Origin: Heterohyrax brucei
Taxonomy: Eukaryota > Chordata > Mammalia > Hyracoidea > Procaviidae
Reading direction: 5' to 3'
DNA: 64,000 nt
Assembly: GCA_028571685.1 (NCBI GenBank)
Contig: CM053154.1
Location: forward strand, 1,552,501 to 1,616,500
Position numbers and translations under genes: made by a program. Shown here piece by piece: positions 56,110 to 64,000 of the stretch. Within the stretch, counting starts at the first letter, position 1, and every line of letters begins with the position of its first letter. The notes beneath the pieces were generated by a model, which saw nothing but the letters and a program-made list of their open reading frames with translations, did not search any database and was not told the origin of the DNA.

Positions 56110-56290
56110 AGTCCCTGTGCTCAGTTGGTAGTTGCTGTCTATCAATCTGGACTCGCAGGGACCCCGTGTGTGCAGAGTGGAACTACTCCATAATGTTTTC
56201 GAGGCTGTCACCTTTTGGACGGAAGCGCTCGCCTGCTCTGTCTCCCAGGATGGGCAAGCATCGTCAGCCTGTTGGTAAAGGGCTTCACCC
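56110..56290 (-). mobile_element. AfroSINE-like, antisense
   Basis: GTTGCTGTCTATCAATCTGG then ACTCGCAGGGACCCCGTG, GCAGAGTGGAACTACTCCAT and TCGTCAGCCTGTTGGTAAAG are the degraded complement of an AfroSINE. Confidence 0.65.
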
Positions 56291-56324
56291 TTCTCGATTT
56301 CTCGACACCAGGGGTCTCCCGTTA

Positions 56325-56482
56325 GTCACCACCAAACCCATCTCCATCAAGGAGTTCTGGATTCTGGTGGCCCCTGGGACGAGGCAGGAGTGCCCCCTGG
56401 GGTGTCCAAGGAGCAGCCGGTGAGTCTGAGCTGCCGACTGCTGGTCAACAGCACTGTGGCCATGGTGCCACCAGGACTCGCG
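56325..56482 (-). mobile_element. AfroSINE, antisense, diverged
   Basis: ACCACCAAACCCATCTCCATC tail side, GAGTCTGAGCTGCCGACTGC and GCACTGTGGCCATGGTGCCAC near the head. Confidence 0.7.
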
Positions 56483-57929
56483 AAGTCAAGCCACAGTGAA
56501 ACCTCACTTCACACCTGTAGAGACCGCTAAAGCAGACAGACGTGGGCTGGCGGCCAGTGCAAATGGAGCACAGTGCTGGGAAAGCGCCCGGAGCCTGGCA
56601 CACGAGCGGGCCCCCAGGCAGGTCCCGGGGCCCCCAAACTCTTCATGCTGCTGGGCTGAGCGGGTGCGTGAACCTGCATCTTTGCAGGGGGAGTGCGGAC
56701 GAGCGATGGTTTGCTAACTGGCCGTTAACACTGGTTCGTGCTTTACGGCTCCACTGAGCTTTCTCCAGCGTGGGCGTTACGCATGCATGGTGACCCCTGA
56801 GGTCACCGCTGTGCTTTGGCTCAGCTTCTGGTTTGGGGTCCAGTGTGAGGTGGATAACGCTGTCTTGTAGCTGAGAGAAGTGCTTTTCGGTCGAGCCTCT
56901 GGCACATTGCCGCACCGGGGCCCGCTTCCTTCCTTCTGGGCTCTGGTGAGCACCCTGTTTGTCCCCTGTCTGGCCACTGCTTGCTCAAATGGTCACCTCA
57001 GAAGGTGCCCGGGGAAGGTTGAGCAGATCGCGCGACAGGCGGGGAGACCCAGCGGGGGGCGGATTCTGGATGCGAGGAGATTAACTGGCCGGGAAGGAGA
57101 CCAGCAGCGCAGAGGCAGCTGCTGCGCTCCACAGCCCGGCCACCTCGAGGGCTGGGTGACGTAAGCACCGAGCTTTCCCTCCTCAGAGCTGTGTCAGTGG
57201 GGTCGCTGCATTCACCCATCTATTGCCTTATTTTGAACAGTTGTGAACCTTTCCTTTTTAACCGGTGGATAGTAGATGGTTTCTGGACAACATGCTGGAC
57301 GTGGGGTGGGCATGCTCGTCTCTCGCCGGGACGCTCGTCTCTTGCCCCTGTTTCCACAGGAAGGTGACCTGTCGGCAGTTCGCTTCTCTGTTGCCCTCTG
57401 GGTCCCCTCCTCTTCCCCTGATTGGAGTCACTCCTCTGGCTGCGGGAGGGAAGAGGGCACGGGCTAGACTGCAGTCCCACAGAGCCCCGAGGCTCTGTGA
57501 TTCGGCTCCTTTTCCTCCGAGCTGCTGGTCCCCAGGACGCCACGGGTTCTGACTCTCGTGACCCACCCCCTCGGGCACAAGGGCAGGCCTGCGAGTGACA
57601 GGTGGGGGCGGTGAAGCCCCTTCTCCCACCCAGGCTAGGCACCCAGGACGGTGGCTGCACAGACGGCCGTCGCTCTGACTGCGTTGGTCTGCCCGCTGGT
57701 GTAAGTGAGCTGGGGAGAGACTGGACGGAGGGAGTGGGGTGGCTGGCACCCCGCATTGTCATCTGTCATCGTCGTCAGGTGTGTGGGCTCTGGGCTGTGG
57801 CCCCAGGGCAGGCTGCCAGGCGCCGCTTCACCGTCACTGGGAGGGTCGGGCCCCCGACACCGCTTAGAGCCCGAGCGCTTCACCTCCGTGCCACAAGGGC
57901 TCATACAGCATAACTGATATGAACCACAA
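56483..57929. other. GC-rich, no gene recognised
   Basis: Open frames up to 180 codons on the minus strand (57,220-57,762) lack a domain. No mobile element recognised. Confidence 0.45.
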
Positions 57930-58130
57930 GTCAGAAACCAAACCTGTTCCCGGAGAGCCGACTCTGACTAGTACGAGCTCTACAAAACCCGCCCAAGTCA
58001 CAGCGACCCTGGAAGTCGGAGGAGAACTGCCTCACAGTGTTTCCAAGGAGTGACCAGCGGATTTGAACTGTCGACCTCTTGGTGAGTAGCCGTGGCCCTT
58101 GCCCGCGGTGCTGCCAGGGTTTCTGTAACT
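57930..58130 (-). mobile_element. AfroSINE, antisense
   Basis: AGAAACCAAACCTGTTCCCG, GTCACAGCGACCCTGGAAG, TTTGAACTGTCGACCTCTTGG and GGTGCTGCCAGGGTTTCTG follow the complement of an AfroSINE. Confidence 0.9.
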
Positions 58131-58310
58131 GACATCTGTTTGGTGTTCACTCTGGGCTAAGCTACATTTTCTCAGTGACTCTGTGAGGTGGTATTTTTAG
58201 TATTCCCATTTTGCAGATGGTTAGACTGAGGGATGATGGTCTCAGTAGGCTGTGTAGCTCGAGTTTGATCCCACGCACCTTGCTGCCTCAGTCTGTTGCC
58301 TTCCATCTGC
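58131..58310 (-). mobile_element. MIR, antisense
   Basis: GTGAGGTGGTATTTTTAG, CCCATTTTGCAGATGGTTAG then GACTGAGGGATG and GTGTAGCTCGAGTTTGATCC reproduce the complement of MIR. Confidence 0.85.
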
Positions 58311-58379
58311 ACCATAAAGGACACCAGAAACTCTTTTGGACATAAATCGTTTGTAGCTTGAATTTCCCATTACTGAACA

Positions 58380-58640
58380 AATGTTCACCATTATTTTTAC
58401 AAAATTTTATTGTAGTTATTACATGCCTTTTATAATACTATTTGTAGCAATGGTTTTTGAATATAGGAGTTTTATATTCTTCCTTAATGACTTATTCTGT
58501 CTTGGCTTTTATGCTCCGAAAGTCTTTGCTCATGCAATAGATTTTCAACTGTTTTACTTTAGATTCCTGTGGATTTATTTTAAAAGTCTAACTTTTACCA
58601 TCTGGAATTTATTTGGTACAAGAGAGCCATTCCAATGAGT
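58380..58640 (-). mobile_element. L1M fragment, antisense
   Basis: TTTTACCATCTGGAATTTAT at about 58,590 and AT-rich sequence to its left resemble the complement of L1 ORF2 C-terminal sequence. Diverged. Confidence 0.55.
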
Positions 58641-59529
58641 TTATTTTAAAACTTTCTTTTTTGTGTGTATGTTTCTCCTCTCTGCTGGGAGACACAGCCA
58701 TCTCAGCGAGAGACCAGCTTCTGGGAAATGATTTTTATAAAGAGACTGCTGCGTGGCCAGAGGACGACCTTCTCTCCGTGAGAGGTTATCTCGGAAATTT
58801 CCAGAAGGAGGCAGTGGTTCCTGCAGTCTTCCTCTAGGAGGGTCCTTGAGAGTACTTCGTGAGTGAAATCAGTGTAAAGATCCAGTCCATTCCGGGTGAA
58901 ATGCCCAGGCGCAGGAGGGACAGGAGCAAGCTGGGGCCACCCCCCGCCCCCCCAAACCGCCTTCCACCCCGTGTGAGAGTTTTGATTGCGTCTCCGTTTC
59001 AGTGGTCTCCTTCGCAGGCTGAGCTCCCTCATGGGAGTGTGAGCAGCTGGGCTTCTAGAAGGATCCCTGTAGAAGGACCCCTGGCCTGGCTGGTGTCTGC
59101 ATCAAGCACAGAGTCAATCTGTAGGACTGTCCCCCTTTTTGGTTGGTTCCTCTTGTTTTCTCTGTTTCTAAGGCCTTCGTAAAGCAAAGAGGTCTTTCTT
59201 TGTACACCTGCTTCAAAAAGGGATGTCTTCAGGTTTTCCTGGTTCAGAGGAGTCTGTCCCTGAGGTCACACGTGTCTCAGCGTCTGACCGGCCACATGTG
59301 GTCATTTCATGTCACACCCGTGGAAGGTTGCTTTCCCACCAGCTGTAAGCTCACTCTCTGACTACGTCTTTTGAGAGTTTCTTTTCCCATCAGTGTGAAA
59401 AACTGCGAAAAGAATCCAGGCTGCGGTGTCTGCTGCCTCTGTGGGCAACCAGTGAACGAGAGTAACGAAAGAGGAGTTGCGGGGCGACAGACACCCCGTG
59501 GGTGGTTCTAGTCGCCGTGCACTCCGTCC
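58641..59529. other. Unclassified, no gene recognised
   Basis: No repeat family or domain recognised. Confidence 0.4.
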
Positions 59530-59612
59530 GCGCTCGGGCTGCCTCCCTCGAGCCCTTGTCTGCACAGCTCTGTAGTGACCTTCGGCAAGTTTTACTTTCC
59601 TGCATTTTATTT
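59530..59612 (+). mobile_element. MIR fragment
   Basis: GTCTGCACAGCTCTGTAGTG then ACCTTCGGCAAGTTTTACTTTCC resembles the MIR core CTGTGACCTTGGGCAAGTTA. Short. Confidence 0.5.
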
Positions 59613-60339
59613 GTTTTAAAAGAATCAAATCAATATTTTATGTATGAAATATTGCCATTTCCAAGTCATACATAATTTAAACTTTTCCAAAAGCAAGCAC
59701 ACACCTCTCCAGTGCGGTCAGGCTCTCTCGGCTCTCCCTAGGTGGAGTGTGCGGGGAGGAAGGGTCAGGGCTGCTGGTGCGGTCATCGGCGTGGGATGAG
59801 GGACAGCTGGCCGCCACTTTACCGCATGTGCAGTGTGTGCCATGAAGCTGTGGGCAGCTTAGGGGACCTGGCTCAGGGACAGCTGGTGGGTCCAGGCAGG
59901 ATGCAGCCCTTAACCTCACCGAGGGGGCTCCCCTTCTGCAAACCACCCTGCAGAGTCCCCTCCAAGCCAAGGGACTCGATGACCAGGGGCATGGCTCTGC
60001 AGATTCTGGGTGGTGAAGCCATGGAGAGCCGGGACCACCAGCGGGAGGCTGGGCCTGAGTGAGGGTTTGCTTTGTTTATTTAAAAAAATAAAAAACTCAA
60101 ATTTTTTTATAAATTGAAAACACAGCAGTCGCACGTGGTGGAACAAATGAGCAGGGCCGAAGCGCATGCAGTGGAAAACGAGAGCTGTGCCCTGCTCCCG
60201 TCCGCACCTCGTTCCTGCGGCCGGCAGTGTGCTCACCGCCATCGCCCGGCCTGGCTGCACCTTCCTCCTTGCAGGCGTCCGTGCTTGCATGCATATACCC
60301 TTTCTGTTAAGACGGAAAATGGTGGTGTATTATTTATAT
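59613..60339. other. Unclassified, no gene recognised
   Basis: AT-rich at both ends, GC-rich in the middle. No family recognised. Confidence 0.4.
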
Positions 60340-60730
60340 TGTCTCGTTCTTTGCTCTTTTAACTTACAAAATACTGAAGGCATATAAAAATACAGAGAAC
60401 AATAGAGCAAACACGTAGGCCCCGTGTCTCAGCTTAAGGAATGAAACATGAGAAACACACCTGAAGTTCTGGGCGAAGCCCCCGGTTCCCGCTCTCTGCT
60501 CTCTCCCGGAGGCAACCGCCGCTCTGAATTCAATGCTTACTGTTTCTGTGCATCTTTTAGACTTCCAGTAACATTGACCATCAGCAGTGTATAGATTTGT
60601 TTTGTGTTTTCTGAAGTTTATACAACAAAGTTTATATGTAAACATTATCATAGCATACATACCGTTCTACAACTTGTGTATTTTGTTCAGGACGTGCGTT
60701 ATGTCCTCAGATTTATGTCTGCTGTTTATC
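60340..60730. mobile_element. Probable old L1M-like fragment
   Basis: AAAAATACAGAGAACAATAG, TCTCCCGGAGGCAACC and TTCTACAACTTGTGTATTTTG resemble the 3' part of old L1M elements. Orientation uncertain. Confidence 0.45.
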
Positions 60731-60744
60731 TCTCAGATGTCACT

Positions 60745-61195
60745 GTTGTTAGGTGACATAGAATTGGTTCCGCCTTGTGATGACCCTGTGTAAAACAGAA
60801 CAAAATGCCACCGGGTCCTTCACCGTCCTCACAGGCACACTGCACTGAGTCCACTGCGGCCACTGTGTGACTCCGTCGTCTTCCACTTCACCCAGCTTGA
60901 CGTCCTTCTACGGGGACTGGTCCCTCCTGATAACAAGCTCAAAGGGTGTGAGGTGAGGTCTCGCCATGCTTGCTTCTAAGGGGCACTCCGGCCGTACTTC
61001 TTCCAGGACAGATGTGTTTTTCTTTCAGCGGTCTGTGTTCAGGATGATCAGCCAGCACCTTGACTCAAAGGCATCAGCACTTCCCAGTCTCCCTTATCCA
61101 CCATCCAGCTGTTGGATGCAAAGGACTCAGCAGGAAGCCCCACGGCTCAGGTCAGGGCCATTGGAGTCCTCCGGGTGACATCTGTGCGTTTTAAC
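60745..61195 (-). mobile_element. RTE LINE 3' segment, antisense
   Basis: GTTGTTAGGTGACATAGAATT (3' tail complement), TTCACCCAGCTTGACG, GGGACTGGTCCCTCCTGATA and ACTTCTTCCAGGACAGATG follow the RTE complement, with the 3' end near 60,745. Pairs with the inverted segment that follows. Confidence 0.88.
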
Positions 61196-61199
61196 ACTT

Positions 61200-62057
61200 T
61201 GACTCAGGTTGGAAGGCACTCCAAATGTGGCCAGGCAAGAGCTGCCTCTTCAAAATAGAGCTCACCTTAATGACACAGATGGAGTCAGTCTTTTGGGACC
61301 TTCATTTGCTGATGTGGTGTGACTCGGAATAAGAAGAAACAGCTGCAAACATCTGTTAATAGTTGGAACATGGGATATACAAACTACGAACTTATAAAAA
61401 TTGGAAATCATCAGAAGTGATATGGAACGCGTGAAGATTGATAGTCTAGGCATTACCGGTGAGCTGACATGGACCGGTGGCCTTGGCCATTTTCAATCAC
61501 ACAATCACATGTTCTGCTATGCAGGGACTGATGAACTGAAGTGGAGTCGTGTTGCATTCATCATCCAAAGGGATATTTCAGGATCTGTCCTGAAGTCCGG
61601 TGCCGTTGGTGACAGGATCCTATCCATGCCCTGCAAGGAAGGCTGGTGAATGTGACTACTATTCCAATTTACGCACCAGCCCCTAAGGCCAAAGATGAAG
61701 AAATGGAAGATTCTTACCAAATTGTGCAGTCTGAACTTGGTCTAACGTGCAGTCAGGATGCATTTGTAGTTACTGGTCACTGGAATGTGAAAACTAGAAA
61801 CAAAGGATTGTGGCTGAAAATACGGCTTTGGTCACAGAAACGATGCTGGATGTCATGTGATAGAATTTGGCAAGACCCCTGACTTCTTGACTGCAAGCAT
61901 CTTTTTCTCTGACGTAACGGTGACCGTGCCAGTGGACCTCACCAGGTGGGCGCATGGGAATCCAATCAGCTACATCTGTGGAGAGAGACGATGGAAAAGT
62001 TCATTATCATCAGCCAGAACAAGGCCAGGGGTTGACTACAGAAGGACTTGTTTCTAG
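61200..62057 (+). mobile_element. RTE LINE 5' segment, endonuclease relic
   Basis: Sense 5' region of an RTE. CTTCATTTGCTGATGTGG and TAGTTGGAACATGGGATAT mark the start of the APE-type endonuclease. Broken frames carry its blocks in order: MERVKIDSLGITGELTWTGG (61,401 onward), TTIPIYAPAPKAKDEE (61,646 onward), VVTGHWN where intact elements have GDWN, and RRWKSSLSSARTRPGVD (to 62,040). Frameshifts and the Asp-to-His change at a catalytic position make it inactive. Confidence 0.9.
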
Positions 62058-62091
62058 CTCACTTACTCAACTGCTGTGCAGAGCGCTGAGG

Positions 62092-62290
62092 GTACCGGCG
62101 TCAAAGCCCACGACTGTGGATTGAAACTTCGGCCCTTTGAGCCCAGCAGCCACCCCGCGGGAGGAAGCCGTGGCTGGCTGCTTCTGTGAAGATGACAGCT
62201 GTGGCCGTCTATGGCTGTCTTCTAGGGCTTCTGGGGTCGGGACTGACTTGACGGCAGTGCACTGGGTCTTGGTCTGTGGTGTTGCAGCAG
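62092..62290 (+). mobile_element. AfroSINE, long form
   Basis: GGATTGAAACTTCGGCCC, GGAGGAAGCCGTGGCTGGC, GCTTCTGTGAAGATGACAGC and GGGACTGACTTGACGGCAGT: long-form body and tail. Confidence 0.82.
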
Positions 62291-62346
62291 ATGAAATGCC
62301 GTGACGCACTTCTCAGTTCTGTTGTTGCGCACTTAGGAGGGTTCTG

Positions 62347-62373
<27 letters not shown>
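62347..62373. repeat. Poly(T), 27 bases
   Basis: Uninterrupted T run. It may be the A-tail of an antisense retroposon; CACCACACATTAACAC follows it. No parent element recognised. Confidence 0.95.
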
Positions 62374-62377
<4 letters not shown>

Positions 62378-62447
62378 CCACACATTAACACTTTGGGGAT
62401 TTTCTCATAAATATCTAAGAGTGTAATTTTGGGGTAGTCATGAAGTG

Positions 62448-62560
62448 GAGCCTCTGGGGGTGCAAATGATGAGTGCTCTGGGCTGCTAACCCAACAGCTG
62501 GCCGTTCTGGTCTGCCCAGAGCTGTGCTAGGAGAAAGCTCCAGTGACTTTCGTCTGAAAA
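62448..62560 (+). mobile_element. Possible AfroSINE, degraded
   Basis: GAGCCTCTGGGGGTGCAAATG, GGGCTGCTAACCCAACAGC and GCTGTGCTAGGAGAAAGC resemble an AfroSINE head and long-form insert. Confidence 0.55.
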
Positions 62561-62579
62561 GTAAGCCCTGCAAACCTGC

Positions 62580-62725
62580 GGAGCACGGTCCCGCTGTGAC
62601 ACGCAGGGCGGCAGTGACCTGTGGCAGGAGGTGCGTGGTCCTGCTCTGACACGCAAGGCAGCCATGAGCGGGGCAGGAGGAGTGCGGTCCTGCTCTGACA
62701 CGCAGGGCGTCTGTGAGCTGGTGCA
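62580..62725. repeat. 49-50-bp minisatellite, 3 copies
   Basis: GGTCC(C/T)GCT(G/C)TGACACGCA starts at 62,587, 62,637 and 62,686. Confidence 0.9.
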
Positions 62726-62784
62726 GAACCAAGAGCAGCTTCTTTTTTCTTCTGGTTATAGAACATGCGTACCCTCACGTGTCT

Positions 62785-62905
62785 CCGTTGTGAGGCACCG
62801 TTGAGTGAGTCCAACTCACGGTGACCCTGTGCATGAGAGGACAGAGGCCCAGCGTCACGCCTGTTGCTGGGCCTGAGCCGGCCCTGCAGCCGCTGTGTCT
62901 CCCTG
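62785..62905 (-). mobile_element. RTE or AfroSINE tail, antisense
   Basis: TTGTGAGGCACCGTTGAGTG then AGTCCAACTCACGGTGACCC is the complement of the shared SINE/LINE tail, followed by RTE-like GAGGACAGAGGCCCAGCG. Confidence 0.65.
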
Positions 62906-62973
62906 TCTTGTCGAGGGTCTGCTGTTCACCGACCTGAGCGTTGTTAAACGCTGTCCGATTCACCCCAAATGGG

Positions 62974-63491
62974 TGTCTCAGTCATCAAGGGCTGCTGTGA
63001 CAGAAACTCCACTGGTGGGTGGCCTTAGCCAACAGAGTTTATCCTCTCACAGTCTAGGAGGCTAGAAGGCCAAATCCAGGATGCCCACTCTAGGGGAAGG
63101 CTTTCTGTCCCTGCTGGCCCCAGGGGAAAATCCTTGTCACCAACTTCCCTCTGGTCTGGGAGTTTTTCAGTTCAGGGTCCCAATGCAGAGGATGCGCTCT
63201 GCTCTTGACTCTTTCTGCTCGGTGGTCATGACGTCTTTCTCCTCTCTTCTCAGTTCTCCCTTTTGTGTCTCCCGAGACTGATTCAAGATAGAGCCTAATC
63301 CTGTGGATTAGTCCCGCTTCATCAACACAACTGCCTCTAATTCTGCTTCTTTAACACTGCAGAGTTTAGGGTTTAAAACACAAAGCACAACCCCATCAGG
63401 TCAGAAAATTGGGGACAACCACACAATGCTGAGAATGACGGCCTAGCCAGGTTGACACAAACTTTCGGGGCACACGATCCAATCCCAAACA
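62974..63491 (-). mobile_element. MaLR-like LTR (afrotherian variant), antisense
   Basis: About 518-bp LTR from TGTCTCAGTCATCAAGGGC to ACGATCCAATCCCAAACA, containing CTCTCACAGTCTAGGAGGC, AGGGGAAGGCTTTCTGTCC and GACAACCACACAATGCTGAG. Flanks ATGGG and AGGGG may be a 5-bp target duplication with one mismatch. Same family as 12,350-12,832. No internal viral genes adjacent. Confidence 0.8.
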
Positions 63492-64000
63492 AGGGGTGTG
63501 TAACTTTACCCTTCCCCTGGCTGTGTGACACACCTCTCGCCACTCCCTGCCACCAGAACCCCATGTTGTTGGCCAGCTGTTTACCTTCTGCAGAGCAGAC
63601 TGCTGTGACGTGGTGTCCCACGAGGACTCACACTGGACTGGGTGCTGCCAGCAGAGAACCAAAGGAGGCTGTCATCCTGGGCAGCTGCGCGTGTCTTCAG
63701 CACCAAGACGAAGCACTTCCCTTGATACTTCTGCTGGAACGGGCTTGATTTTACAGATCGGAGAACTCTGATGTCTTCACAGAAGTTCGTATTTCTAGTT
63801 AAGGGCAGTATATATCCCTCCATTTATTCAACTGCTCCAGCAGAGTTGACATTTTCTCTTTACACAGATCCTACACATTTATTCTTTAATTATCCACTCT
63901 TTTGGGCATTAGAAAATCTATTGAAATTAAAAAAAAAATTATTTTGATTAAGTGAAAGTTCACAATCTAAGTCAATTTTGCATACAAAACCCAGAGAATC
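63492..64000. other. Unclassified, no gene recognised
   Basis: GC-balanced to 63,750, then AT-rich to the window end. A TTGATTAAGTGAAAGTTCAC stretch near the end resembles L1 3' sequence but is too short to call. Confidence 0.4.

Noticed and set aside
59362..59628. Possible processed pseudogene on the minus strand
   Set aside because: No protein homology recognised, and part of the segment fits a MIR fragment better.

Overview
The window reads as nuclear DNA of an afrotherian mammal, most likely an elephant or close relative. The main evidence is about twenty copies of a tRNA-type SINE with the AfroSINE layout, together with many fragments of an RTE-clade LINE of the afrotherian (RTE1_LA/BovB-related) type. 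Both share the 3' tail GGGTCGCTATGAGTC. L1 3'UTRs, MaLR-type LTRs, MIR and L2-class remnants, a hAT fragment and a mariner fragment complete a mammalian repeat profile. Repeat family names come from recalled consensus features, not from a database search. Species within Afrotheria cannot be fixed from this window.

I found no protein-coding gene with recognisable homology, and no tRNA, rRNA, CRISPR array or bacterial-style operon. Almost all long open frames lie in GC-rich, stop-poor DNA or in tandem arrays, where several frames on both strands stay open. The only recognisable protein relics belong to transposable elements: RTE endonuclease and reverse transcriptase, L1-type ORF1p, mariner transposase and a hAT transposase C-terminus. 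All are broken.

Layout: 0-2.6 kb is a MaLR-type LTR split by a 1.6-kb antisense RTE and a SINE. 2.6-6.7 kb is GC-rich and mostly unique, with a CpG island at 4.56-4.89 kb. 6.7-44 kb is GC-rich DNA studded with about sixteen minisatellites (periods 6 to 65 bp) and scattered SINEs, LTRs and L1 3' ends. It includes two less repetitive stretches, 31.24-32.30 and 35.69-35.95 kb, that could be conserved regulatory DNA. 43-50 kb is an AT-richer nest of RTE, LTR, hAT, L1/HAL1 and L1M fragments. 50-64 kb is mixed, with a head-to-head mariner derivative at 52.4-52.9 kb and an RTE copy with an inverted 5' segment at 60.7-62.1 kb.

The density of GC-rich minisatellites, many SINEs and absence of genes resemble a subtelomeric or other rapidly rearranging GC-rich interval. 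No new cellular system is supported. The most informative items are the nested insertions, the two rearranged transposons, the minisatellite cluster, and an orphan CpG island with a CTCF-like core.
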